From Candidatus Opimibacter skivensis (lineage in GTDB: Bacteria; Bacteroidota; Bacteroidia; Chitinophagales; Saprospiraceae), in NCBI GenBank assembly GCA_016722045.1, contig JADKGY010000001.1, positions 1 through 64,000 on the forward strand: DNA of 64,000 bases, in the 5' to 3' direction. Below, in pieces: positions 18,569 through 28,445 of the stretch (positions within the stretch are counted from its first letter, which is position 1; the number at the start of each line of letters is the position of its first letter). The translations under genes were made by a program, and so were the position numbers. A model generated the notes under the pieces. It was not told the origin of the DNA. It did not search any database and was given only the letters and a program-made list of their open reading frames with translations.

Positions 18569-21151
18569 ATGTCTTCTCTTTACAAAGTTTGTTTCTATCT
18601 CATCTTTCTTCTCTGCACACACCATGCGATAGGTCAGCCATGGATGGATTCGACCTACTTAAGCAAAAGCCATTATCGATCAGGATACCCTAATTTTTAT
18701 GATATCCAAAAAGCATTTAACTCCTATGAAAATGAAATGGATTCTTTGCGTAATGAAGGAAATCGAGACGTAGAGGCAGAAGAAGCTGAAGAAGGGAAAT
18801 TTCCCGGATACAATTTATTCAAACGCTGGGAATGGTTCAATCAACCCAGGGTATATCCTTCGGGAGAATTTCCTCTTGTCGAAACGGAACTTGCAACATA
18901 TAAAAAATATCTGCGCGATACAAAGCGACTAAAACAGAACCACAGAGGCCCAAGATCAACTCCCGCCACCTGGCAAAATCTAAATACACCAATAGCCCCT
19001 GCAGGTCATATGACTGCAGGAGTAGGCCGCATCAACTGCCTGACGTTTATGCCTGGCAACAACATGATTCTCTTTGCCGGTGCTTCCTGCGGAGGTGTTT
19101 GGAAAAGTCTTGACGGAGGGATGACATGGGATGTACTCAACACAGACCAGCTTCCTTCTTTAAGTATTACAAGTATCGTCATTGATCCGGTCAATACAAA
19201 CAATATTTACATTGCTACGGGAGATAATTTCACCGGCTTTCCGCTATCAGGGGTTTTGAAACAAGGTCATTATAGCGCGGGTATTTATAAATCAAATAAT
19301 GGCGGCCTCACCTGGAGCCTGGCCGGTTTGCTTCATTCTCAAGCGGATGGATTTATTCCGCAACAATTAATCCTTGACCCTGTGACACCATCCATTATGC
19401 TTCTTGCTTCGAACACGGGAATCTGGAGGACTATTAATAATGGTACGAATTGGACACTGGTCAATAACGGCGGCTTTTTTTATAGTATTGAGTTTAACCC
19501 ACTCAATCATAATGTAGTGTATGCCACAAACGGCATTGGACTTTATCGTTCAAATAATAATGGTGTAAGCTGGACATACAAAGGAGGCGGATATCCAAAT
19601 ACACTTGGCGGAAGAGTAAGTCTTGCCGTCACACCTGCTGATACCAACTATGTATATGTGTGGGGCCCGACTGCCGGATTTAAAAAATCAGTGGACGGTG
19701 GAAATACGTTGACCACGATGACGAATCCTGACAACATAGCACAACCTTATGGATATATCGACAGGGCCATCGGTGTATCCAACACGAATGCCATGGACGT
19801 CATGGTGGGCGGAATCCTCGTTGCAAAGTCATCTAATGGTGGGAGCACATGGACCGCGGCTACAGACTTTCAGGATATAACAGCGCCTAACTGGGTTCAC
19901 CCGGACGATAAGAAAATAATATACGAGCCCGGAAGCGGTAGCAAATTGTATGTGCCTAACGATGGAGGAGTTTCAATCAGTCTTGATAACGGAACTACGT
20001 GGACAGATATCAGCGATGGTCTTCAGATCGCAGAGATATATAAAATCGCAAACGATACGCATGATGCAGATACACTTTATTTCGGAGCGCAGGATATCGG
20101 GACGTACCGGTGGGTCGCTGCCGATTCTTCTTTTCATGTATTGGAAGGCGGGGATGGATTTCAACCCCTGGTGGACCCTACAATTACGAACACACTTTTT
20201 GCGAGTTACCAAATAGGCAATCTGCGTAAATCGATCAACAACGGAGAAACCTTTTTCTCTGCATCACCCGGACAATATCTGTGGGATCCTCCGATCAAAA
20301 TGAATCCGCTGAATCACAACACAATGTATGCAGGATGCGTGGGTGGTGTAAAGAAATCAATCGCAAGCGGTATACAAGGCACCTATATCAATATGTCCAG
20401 CAATGTACTCGCGAATATCATCGCGATGGATATCACAAAAGCAGACACCAATTATATCTACGCATCTTCAATCAACCAGATGATCAGAAGTGAAGATGGA
20501 GGTACAAACTGGACGGATATTACAGCAGGTCTTCCTGTTGCCAATGCAGCGATTACATACATATGTGCCAGCACTACGGATCCCAAAAAAGTGTTTGTGT
20601 CCTTTTCAGGTTACTCTGCCACCAATAAAATTTTTATGTCTGCGAATGGTGGCCTCAACTGGACAAACATAACCGGCAACTTATTGCCTAATGTTCCGGT
20701 CAATAGCATTACATATATGGATGGCAGTTATGATGGTGTATATATCGGAACTGACTTTGGTGTATTCTACCGTGATGGTCTATCTGCAGACTGGATGCCT
20801 TTCAATGATGGATTGCCAAATGTGATCGTCAATAGTCTTGACATCCAATATTCAGCATTGAAAATCAGAGCAGGTACATATGGAAGAGGATTGTGGGAAT
20901 CAGATCTCGCTACGCAGATATCCCCTGTGATGACATGGGTAGGAAGTGTCTCTTCGAATTGGAACGATCCTCTAAATTGGAATCCTAAGGGAGTTCCAAT
21001 TTTCAACCAGGATGTCATCATACCAAATGTAACAGCTCCCGCTCATTTTCCTATTGTGAATGTTACTGGATTAGCATGTAAAAGTCTTAGTGTTCAACCA
21101 TCATCTATGGTTACGATACTGGCGAGTAAAAAGCTTGAAGTGAGAGGCTGA
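18569..21151 (+). CDS. secreted BNR/sortilin-type beta-propeller protein
   Basis: 860 residues with a signal peptide (VCFYLIFLLCTHHAIGQ). Residues ~30-130 form a charged helical region also found in the two large homologs at 24261 and 28446 (F.RWEWF.QPR.YP.GE). From ~150 to ~780 come many BNR/Asp-box-like repeats (GG..W..., S.DGG.TW), predicting one or two seven- to ten-bladed propellers as in VPS10/sortilin and exo-sialidase folds. The last ~60 residues (MTWVGSVSSNWNDPLNWNPKGVP) are a 'G.W.DP.NW' module usually followed by more sequence. No T9SS sorting domain is present: the frame ends at a run of gctgag hexamers, which may mark truncation. Ligand unknown. Confidence 0.75.
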   Translation: MSSLYKVCFYLIFLLCTHHAIGQPWMDSTYLSKSHYRSGYPNFYDIQKAFNSYENEMDSLRNEGNRDVEAEEAEEGKFPGYNLFKRWEWFNQPRVYPSGEFPLVETELATYKKYLRDTKRLKQNHRGPRSTPATWQNLNTPIAPAGHMTAGVGRINCLTFMPGNNMILFAGASCGGVWKSLDGGMTWDVLNTDQLPSLSITSIVIDPVNTNNIYIATGDNFTGFPLSGVLKQGHYSAGIYKSNNGGLTWSLAGLLHSQADGFIPQQLILDPVTPSIMLLASNTGIWRTINNGTNWTLVNNGGFFYSIEFNPLNHNVVYATNGIGLYRSNNNGVSWTYKGGGYPNTLGGRVSLAVTPADTNYVYVWGPTAGFKKSVDGGNTLTTMTNPDNIAQPYGYIDRAIGVSNTNAMDVMVGGILVAKSSNGGSTWTAATDFQDITAPNWVHPDDKKIIYEPGSGSKLYVPNDGGVSISLDNGTTWTDISDGLQIAEIYKIANDTHDADTLYFGAQDIGTYRWVAADSSFHVLEGGDGFQPLVDPTITNTLFASYQIGNLRKSINNGETFFSASPGQYLWDPPIKMNPLNHNTMYAGCVGGVKKSIASGIQGTYINMSSNVLANIIAMDITKADTNYIYASSINQMIRSEDGGTNWTDITAGLPVANAAITYICASTTDPKKVFVSFSGYSATNKIFMSANGGLNWTNITGNLLPNVPVNSITYMDGSYDGVYIGTDFGVFYRDGLSADWMPFNDGLPNVIVNSLDIQYSALKIRAGTYGRGLWESDLATQISPVMTWVGSVSSNWNDPLNWNPKGVPIFNQDVIIPNVTAPAHFPIVNVTGLACKSLSVQPSSMVTILASKKLEVRG

Positions 21152-21286
21152 GGCTGAGGCGAAGGCTAAGGCCAAATAATTTAGAAAAGCTTTATGGAAT
21201 TGAATTTCAACACAGTATCACAAGTCTCGATATGTGATATGCTTTTTTAGCCAGTTACGTTCATACTTTCTCGACAATTTCTGCTT

Positions 21287-21375
21287 CGCAAAACCGAGTT
21301 TTGCTGACGCACGAACGTAGATAGAATCTACGCTCAACCGTGACTTTTTTTATTGCTCGCTGTTCTTGCAATAAA
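21287..21375. repeat. hairpin repeat
   Basis: Three consecutive inverted repeats: gcaaaac..gttttgc, cgtagat-aga-atctacg, and gctcgctgttcttgc. Confidence 0.8.
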
Positions 21376-21436
21376 AATCCTCATTGCAGAAATAATAAAT
21401 GGTCGTAGGTAGGCGACCTCGTGGCTAAATTTTTTA

Positions 21437-24032
21437 TTATTCCTTCTTCAACATTTTCTTCACATCCTCCCATGCCGGATGCTTAATCCCCGCTTTTTCC
21501 ATTTCATCAATATCGGATAAGAAGATCACACGCATCAATTGACCATCGGTATGTACTACATCCTTGTATTGATCATAGATGGCTTTGCCTTCTACTACTT
21601 TGTTCTGAAGGATGAGGGAATGGGCGAGATTTGTATTGACCCAGGTTTGCCCGGGATTTAATTCAAGCGCACGACGAGCGGAGGCCTCGGCGAGAACATA
21701 CTTTCGGTCAAAGATGGCATACCATGCGAGATTACCTAATTCCTGGGAGAGTATATCTTTTAATTTCCCCATTGTGGGAGTATCGGCTAATCTATACGCT
21801 TCTTCGAGCCTGGCCACGATACGGGATTGAATATCACTCTTCCCTTTATTGCCCGTTATCTTCTGGCGCTGATCACTCAGTGACTGCACTTCCATCATTG
21901 CATTCTGAATAGCTGTAAGATGACCGGAAAACAAAAGCATAAATCTGTTCATGTCTGACATCAGGGTAGTAGCCTCGGTTGAATGATCAGGATTCATCAT
22001 AAAGCCTTTCATGACCAAATCGATCAAAGCAAGGTCTGCCTCTTTATCTGCTGTCTCAGGATGCTTCGATTGCATAGCCAGCAAATTATGAGCTGCCGTT
22101 GCAAAATCCATCATATGTAAATCGGGATTCACTGCACCAAGAACTGTGTACAAGTCAACGGCTTTCTGGTAATTTTCTTCGGCCTGCTTATTATCTTTTT
22201 TGAGTTCAGATAGAGTCGCTCCGATCATGTTGTAGGTGTTCGCTATGAAGGGTGCAGTTTTCAGTGTGTCTGCATTTTTATTGTTGAGATATTCCATAGT
22301 TTTGTTGAAAGCAACAAAAGCACTATCTGCATTTTCTCTTTTATAATAATAATGCCCGATCTTATACCACCCAACAGCCATCTGCCAAAGAGAATTAGGA
22401 TCTTGCTCATAACCCGGCGCCTGTGCAAGAGCAATTGAGCGATGGAAATAATCCAATGCTTCTTTGTCCCTGCTATAATCATCAAGCAATCCACCTATGC
22501 AGGAATACAACTCCATCCTCAACTCTCTCGTCGTAGGTGTTTCGGTTTGTTCCAATTCTGACAATGACCGCTGATAAAACTCCAATGCCTTTTGATTTTC
22601 TCCTCTTGATTCAAGGATCTCTCCCAATTTGTGATATACGATAGTGCGACCCAGTGTTTTGCGTTCGGCATCGAATGCATTGTCGAGGAATTTAATGGAT
22701 TCTTCATAACAGTCCGCCACTTGATCCGCATTGGCGCCATTCAGTTCTTTGCCTTCACAATAACAGAGATAATCTCCAAACAGCATATCCTGGGGAAGCC
22801 CGGATGCAATGGAAGGTGATCTTTTGAAGGCATTAAATACCGTATCATAATAGGGAAAGGCTTCTTTCTGACCCAGAGTTTTCTGTATAATGTTAGCGAT
22901 AAACTTATGCGCATAAAACCCCATACTCTTAATCTGATTGTCCTCTTGATTGTCCTGAGATATCCTTTGCAATACGGACATGAACAATTTAAGTGATTCA
23001 TCATAACGTTCAAGTTTCATGTAAGCATTACCCAGATTGAACATCACCGCCGTGGTGTTGAGTCTGAATTGATTTGGATCTTTGTTTTCCAGTAATTGAT
23101 AATTCTCCAGAGCGATAGCTGCTTGAGCTGCAGCTGCTTCATTATCACCTGCATCCTGGTAAAGTGAAGCCAGGTCATTTCGGTTCATGGCTTGAAATTC
23201 AGGGTCCTTCACAATCTCCAGAAAGTGTATTAATCCGATGGCCAGTTGATAAGATTGATTTAAGAAAATGGCGGCCTCTTTAAACTCCATAAAAGTCGCT
23301 AACGAAGCATCTCCTATGATCTGATAGTATAAGAAAAAGGCTGAGCCATAACGTTCAAATGACAATAAGGAGAGGCGGGAAAGGAGTAATAAGTTCTGCA
23401 TATTCTCCTTATTACCATTCCCAATTTCTTTTTCTAATATTGAAATTGACTGCGGCAGATTGTCAGCCCCTTCGAGGAAAAGATTATAAGCTTCTTTACC
23501 CGGCGTCGTAAGTTCAGCATATATTGTTGCACCAATATTGGAGACAACAATAGGCTTATAATGTAAATATCCACGCCACATTTCCTCCTTAAGTTGTGCA
23601 TTCCTTTTCTCTGGATTGGAAAGATATCCGGATTGCATTTTTTCATACTGTGCATTTACCGCCAGTTGAATTTTAGTTTTACGCGCTGTCCAATCTGGTT
23701 CAGAAAGAATGTATGCCGTCATATCTTTTTGTTCATCACCTCTGGCCAGCAGGATATATTGCAGTTGTCGGTAGTTCACAATTTTTGCTTCGACATCCTT
23801 CATCACGATCTTATCGATTTTTACTAATTGTATTGAATCGGTAAGTATTCCGGGATAAGACACCTTTTCCGTTTGTGGCGACCATCTGACCATCTGAAAA
23901 GTAGACCGTTGATTTTCCCGCGGATTTGGGCTTTTCACCATCGTAAAGAACATGAATAGTCAATGTGACTTCCTGTGCATGGAGATATGCCAAGGAAGAG
24001 AAGAGTAGGGCGAGAATAGTGGGTAATTTCAT
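21437..24032 (-). CDS. exported TPR-repeat protein (one apparent frameshift near the N-terminus)
   Basis: The ATG at 24032 gives a signal peptide (MKLPTILALLFSSLAYLHAQ) and a short beta domain, 'STVYFSDGQMVATNGK', but that frame stops at 23811. One missing A near 23905 would join it to the 838-codon frame as GKKVSYPGILTDSIQLVKID. The rest, about 700 residues, is a string of tetratricopeptide repeats (A.ALENYQLLENK, AF.NLGNAYMKLERYDESLKLF, KLGEILESRGENQKALEFY), ending in a short charged helix. The full protein would be about 865 residues, periplasmic, and probably a scaffold. The ATG at 23953 lacks a signal peptide and is less likely. Confidence 0.7.
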
Positions 24033-24124
24033 TTTTGCGTTTATCGGTCTTTATGCTAAAGATCGTAAAATCCAAGAATACAAGCAGAGCATGAGGTAGG
24101 AATCGAAGGGGTAAAGCACTGTTA

Positions 24125-24210
24125 CGCAAAACGGAGTTTTGCTGACGCGAAAGCTTAGGCACAGCCTAAGCTTAACTTCATCAGGTAAATTGCTCGCTGC
24201 GATCGCAATT
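24125..24210. repeat. hairpin repeat
   Basis: gcaaaac..gttttgc, then aagcttaggc-aca-gcctaagctt (ten paired bases), then gctcgctgcgatcgc. Confidence 0.85.
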
Positions 24211-24260
24211 AATCTTCCAATTTTATTTGCATTTTTTCTGCTATATGCCTGGGGGGCATA

Positions 24261-27200
24261 CTATTGCACAAAACACATCCCAAAAAACAAAATTTGACCA
24301 CCGGGATTATTTCTCAGTAATATAGCACCAAGTATTACGGGATTTCTGAAAATATTCATATTGTTCAATTTCAGAATGCCACTGTTGTTGATAGCACCTG
24401 CAGTCATAGATGTGCCGGCCGTGATCGTCAGATTCTGTAACTCAATCGTCGTACCGACTGTAATGTCAAAAACACTATTACCCGAATCTGTGATGTTGAT
24501 ATTAGATCCCTGTCCTATGATGACAAGGTTTTTATTGAGGATGATGGTTGAAGAACCAATATTTAATGTTTGTCCGGCTAGCAACGAACTGATTCTGATC
24601 GTATCACCCGAATTTGCACATGCTATAGCAGCAGGCAAGCTACCTGCGGCGGTTCCGGATGTCTGTGTAACAATCAATGAACAACTAAAATAGACTGTGT
24701 AATCTTCCGCCTGTCCATATGTGCTGACATCACATGCAGTCGTAGGTATACCACTATACTTGGATATGATTCTGGATCTTAATCCTTTGTTTTTTACGAT
24801 ACCTGCATTTGGTGTTGTAAATGACAAGGTCCTTGTTCCATCCATGTTCGAAGGAAATGAAACTACGCCTTCACCTGATTCAAATATGCCATTGTTATTA
24901 TAGTCTATATACAATCTTGCGCCTTCATTATTAAATGTGCCTGTCTGGACGGTGACGTTGTATGAAGTGTTTTGATCAAGAACAGTTGCCTGGGTACATG
25001 TATAGTTTTGATAATATCCATCATTATTAGGTGTTGTGTAATCTATATTTCCAATAGCAAAACGAAATATTCCGATACCGAAATTATTTCCGCTATTACT
25101 ATTCGGACTGAAGGTGCATCCGGTATTTGTAACAGGTGCACTACTTAATACAATGATTAGATTTTCTTTTGTGATTGTGGCGGCGCCAATATTGATGGTA
25201 AGTTTTACTGAATAAATTCCTGGTGAAGTATACGTGTGCGTGGGGTTTTGAATTGTATAATCAATCGAACCATTATTGTCAATATCCCATGCCCAACTGC
25301 CATTAGGTTTCAGACTTGTGTCCATAAAGTGTACAGTCAGTGCTCCCGAACAAGAAGTACTGACATCAACAGTAAAATCTGCGATAGACGTAGTGATGAA
25401 AATATCTGATGTAAATAATCCTCTGCCATGGGTCGCTACGACAACCATTTTATCAGCAGGTCGGTATTTAAGCATGTCACATCGGGTATTCGCAGGACCC
25501 GTATTACCGATGCCCCATACAGGTATTGAACCTGAAGTGTGCCCAAAATTACCTGTTGTCCACACACCAATTTCTGTAGCCGCGATGACCTGCTCCCGAT
25601 CATCAGGATTATAAATCGCCCACCGTATCGGAATGTCAGGCAGATTCCCTTCTTTATTGTACCAATGCGCTCCTGCATCTGTCGTTTGCCAAACGGATAT
25701 GACTCCATAATTAGAATATGTCACCAAAAGATGATTATCATCTTCTCCGACATCAATACTTGACACCCAACCTGTATTCGAAATCGGCGTAGCTCCGTTG
25801 TCTATTCGTGTAAGGATAGGGGAGGCTGTACTTGGATTTGTGTATTTGTAAATACGCCCATTGGCAATTCCTAAAAACACAACATCATTGAATGGGCTAA
25901 CTTTCAAAGAGGAGATTTTCGAAACGCCTACTGAAATACTGATGTCAGTATTGGTGATTGTACCATTGATACCTGTCACTCTTTTGATCAGATCACTATT
26001 GGACGAAGCGTACAATATTTTTCGATTGCTGTCATATTCGCTGGGGTTGATAAAGAAACCTGTATTCTGAGATATGATAGATGAAAAAGTGCCACCGGCA
26101 TTGATGGATCTATAGAGATTGTTGTAGATATAACTTGTAATCTGAAATGTGGAATTCAGTTGATCGATATGACAGAAGCCACCATCACCTGAAGTGGCCT
26201 GTGTAGTATTTCCTGCCAGAGGCAACGTAAATTTTTGTGTGCCATTGTCCTGAGCACCAGCTAAAAAATAATTGCTGTTGAATTCATTTTTTGTAGCACA
26301 TGCATAAAACTGTGTAACATTATAACCGGTGTTTTTCACTGCAAATGATGGTGTGGCAGCAGAATTACCTGCATTGGCTGAATAAAATAGTCCGCCATCA
26401 TTTCCAAAGGTCACCTCATTCGTTGCACCCGGACGAAACACGATGGCATGTTGATCCGCATGAACAAAAGGTTGTGAAAATCCTCCATACCACTGCGATA
26501 TCCCCGACCAACTGGTGCCTCCATTGACTGTGCGATGTAAGTCAAGGCCTCCGGCAATCACATAATCCGAATTCGTCGGATGAACGGCTAAAATTAAATT
26601 GTACCATGCCTGACCATTTGTAAAATATGTAACGCCATCATCCACATTCCTGGGTATGGCAATCGCAGTCCATGTGGTTCCACCATTTATTGATCTCTTG
26701 AGCCACTCTACATCATTGCTGCCACTTCCACCGGCTGCTACTGCATAGATTACATTTGCATTTGATGGTGCACATGCTAATTCAATTCGTTGTCCGTTTG
26801 CAATTCCTACTAATGTTGATAGATCTGTCCATGTGCCTAAGGCACCATCAACTGCATTGAGTGATTTAAATATTTTACCTGCAGATCCAATACCAAAGGC
26901 TGCGTATAGATCTCCATTGGCTGCAATTTCAACATCGGATGCGCGATCATATAAAGATGGTGCACCAGTATAGACATTTAATACTTTTGTCCATGTGGTG
27001 CCGCCATCGATAGATCGCATGATACCTCCTGCGTTGATGAAATAACCTCTAGTGGCCGCGAATATGAATCCATTGTTTTTAATGGCAATCTTCTGAATAT
27101 AGTGGAAGTTGCTATTACTGTTATATGCACCGGGTAAAGTAGCTGGTAAGTTGGTCCATGTAGCACCACCATTCGAACTTTTCCATATGCCGCTTCCTTC

Positions 27201-27881
27201 CTGTGCATCTACGTTGAACCATCCTTCACCCGTACCCACATACAACTCCTGTTTATTATTCGGATTGTAGGCCATCGTCGTGATGGCAATGTTGCTCCAA
27301 AAGTCATTGACTTTATTCCATACGGGGGATACAACAGTGATATCATTTGTATACCAAAGACCGCCGCCGACACCACCGGCCCATACCTTTTTGAATGTGA
27401 TATCATTTGGATCAAACATGATGCAACGTGTGCGCCCTCCGACATTGTTTGGACCTCTTTCTGTCCAGGATACCCCCGGTATCGCTACTCTTTTCTTTAT
27501 TAATTTTTCAAGTTCGAGGTTTGCATTGTACAATCTTTCGTAGGGAACTTCACCTGTTGCAGGATCCATGGTCTTGAGGAAATCTAATTCGAATGCCAGG
27601 TCAGGTCTATCCTGCGAGGGTATTTTATTCCATTCTTTTTTTGAACGTACAGGGCGGTTGTAATAGGGATGTGATGAGAGTAAATCTCCCCAGGCATGTT
27701 TTGTGCTTTCAATTTTGTCTTGTTCACAGCACGAGAGTGTGTCGGTATTTGTGAGAAGTTTCGGAATTGATGAATTGAGATCATGGAATTGGAAGAAAAT
27801 CCATGAAGAAAGGAAAGTAACGAGGGAGAGGCTGACAACGAAAAAGAAAAATCTTCTAAGTTTACTTTTGCTGCTAAACAT
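24261..27881 (-). CDS. secreted BNR propeller / PKD / GEVED protein (paralog A)
   Basis: 1206 residues. An N-terminal hydrophobic segment (FFFFVVSLSLVTFLSSWIFFQF) serves as signal or anchor. Residues ~60-150 are a charged helical domain. From ~150 to ~880 are BNR/sortilin-like propeller repeats (SSNGGATWTNL, SIDGGTTWTKV, 'ATHGRGLFTSDIF'). A PKD domain (WAWDIDNNGSIDYTIQNPTHTY) and a GEVED domain (ARLYIDYNNNGIFESGEG, 'GQAEDYTVYF') follow. The last ~140 residues are a beta-helix module ('GSLPAAIACANSGDTIRIS', 'LNKNLVIIGQG', 'LQNLTITAG') shared with two other genes here. No T9SS sorting domain is visible. It is closely similar to the 28446 gene, on the same strand, a tandem duplicate separated by a repeat-filled gap. 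Confidence 0.8.
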   Translation of the reverse strand: MFSSKSKLRRFFFFVVSLSLVTFLSSWIFFQFHDLNSSIPKLLTNTDTLSCCEQDKIESTKHAWGDLLSSHPYYNRPVRSKKEWNKIPSQDRPDLAFELDFLKTMDPATGEVPYERLYNANLELEKLIKKRVAIPGVSWTERGPNNVGGRTRCIMFDPNDITFKKVWAGGVGGGLWYTNDITVVSPVWNKVNDFWSNIAITTMAYNPNNKQELYVGTGEGWFNVDAQEGSGIWKSSNGGATWTNLPATLPGAYNSNSNFHYIQKIAIKNNGFIFAATRGYFINAGGIMRSIDGGTTWTKVLNVYTGAPSLYDRASDVEIAANGDLYAAFGIGSAGKIFKSLNAVDGALGTWTDLSTLVGIANGQRIELACAPSNANVIYAVAAGGSGSNDVEWLKRSINGGTTWTAIAIPRNVDDGVTYFTNGQAWYNLILAVHPTNSDYVIAGGLDLHRTVNGGTSWSGISQWYGGFSQPFVHADQHAIVFRPGATNEVTFGNDGGLFYSANAGNSAATPSFAVKNTGYNVTQFYACATKNEFNSNYFLAGAQDNGTQKFTLPLAGNTTQATSGDGGFCHIDQLNSTFQITSYIYNNLYRSINAGGTFSSIISQNTGFFINPSEYDSNRKILYASSNSDLIKRVTGINGTITNTDISISVGVSKISSLKVSPFNDVVFLGIANGRIYKYTNPSTASPILTRIDNGATPISNTGWVSSIDVGEDDNHLLVTYSNYGVISVWQTTDAGAHWYNKEGNLPDIPIRWAIYNPDDREQVIAATEIGVWTTGNFGHTSGSIPVWGIGNTGPANTRCDMLKYRPADKMVVVATHGRGLFTSDIFITTSIADFTVDVSTSCSGALTVHFMDTSLKPNGSWAWDIDNNGSIDYTIQNPTHTYTSPGIYSVKLTINIGAATITKENLIIVLSSAPVTNTGCTFSPNSNSGNNFGIGIFRFAIGNIDYTTPNNDGYYQNYTCTQATVLDQNTSYNVTVQTGTFNNEGARLYIDYNNNGIFESGEGVVSFPSNMDGTRTLSFTTPNAGIVKNKGLRSRIISKYSGIPTTACDVSTYGQAEDYTVYFSCSLIVTQTSGTAAGSLPAAIACANSGDTIRISSLLAGQTLNIGSSTIILNKNLVIIGQGSNINITDSGNSVFDITVGTTIELQNLTITAGTSMTAGAINNSGILKLNNMNIFRNPVILGAILLRNNPGGQILFFGMCFVQ

Positions 27882-28189
27882 GGCTCCTCAATTAAATGGC
27901 TCAAAAAAAGGTTGAGGCAGCAAAAGTGATTTCTTAAAGTTAATGAATATTTCCGGGTTTGACAGGTAAATGTCTTGTTGTGAAGAAAATACCCTTAATA
28001 AGGCTTAGATGGCCTTCTATTGGAAGTTGTATCAGGCACATTATTAAGCTTGGCAAAGTCTTGCAAACGCAAGAATACTTCGGCTAACGCTCAGCACAGC
28101 GAGTAGGAACATCCAACGCTTAACAATATTAATTTTTATAGAAAAGTATAAATATAGAAGTAAACGAAGTTTGCATCTATATGCAACAC

Positions 28190-28310
28190 CGTTAAGCTTA
28201 GGCTGAGCCTAAGCTTGTGCAACGGCAAATTTCAGATTTGCGAAATGAAAACAATGATACGCAAAACAGAGTTTTGCTGACGCGAAAGCGTAGGAACATC
28301 CTACGCTTAA
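28190..28310. repeat. head-to-head pair of hairpin repeats
   Basis: The inverted copy has aagcttaggc-tga-gcctaagctt and gcaaat..atttgc. The direct copy has gcaaaac..gttttgc and aagcgtagga-aca-tcctacgctt. The small hairpins face each other across about 16 bases. Confidence 0.8.
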
Positions 28311-28317
28311 CATTGTG

Positions 28318-28356
28318 TAAAATAAAAATGAGCGCATCGCGCTCATTTTTATTTTA
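28318..28356. terminator. bidirectional terminator-like hairpin
   Basis: An 18-base perfect stem (TAAAATAAAAATGAGCGC and its complement) around a three-base loop. A GC-rich core GAGCGC is flanked by A-runs on one side and T-runs on the other, so it can act as an intrinsic terminator in either direction. It lies about 90 bases past the stop of the 28446 gene. Confidence 0.65.
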
Positions 28357-28393
28357 TTAAATCTTTGCATTAATTGCTAATTGCCAATTGATA

Positions 28394-28441
28394 CCCCGGG
28401 GTTGCGCAGCACACAGGGGAGAGATTTCGCAGAAATCGACG
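28394..28441. repeat. ccccgggg-type dispersed repeat, copy 1
   Basis: 'ccccggggttgcgcagca', 'cacaggggagagatttcgc', 'agaaatcga': about 48 bases, almost identical to 32402-32451. Confidence 0.85.
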
Positions 28442-28445
28442 GGGT

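Larger units (their letters stand above)
27882..28445. other. repeat-dense intergenic stretch
   Basis: Holds a head-to-head pair of hairpin repeats (28190-28244 inverted, 28260-28310 direct), a strong terminator-like hairpin at 28318-28356, and a 'ccccggggttgcgcagc' repeat near 28394-28441 that recurs at 32402. No gene seen. Confidence 0.6.

Noticed and set aside
23811..24032. A separate 73-residue exported protein upstream of the TPR frame
   Set aside because: It lacks a plausible end, and one added A joins it smoothly to the TPR frame that itself lacks a signal peptide.
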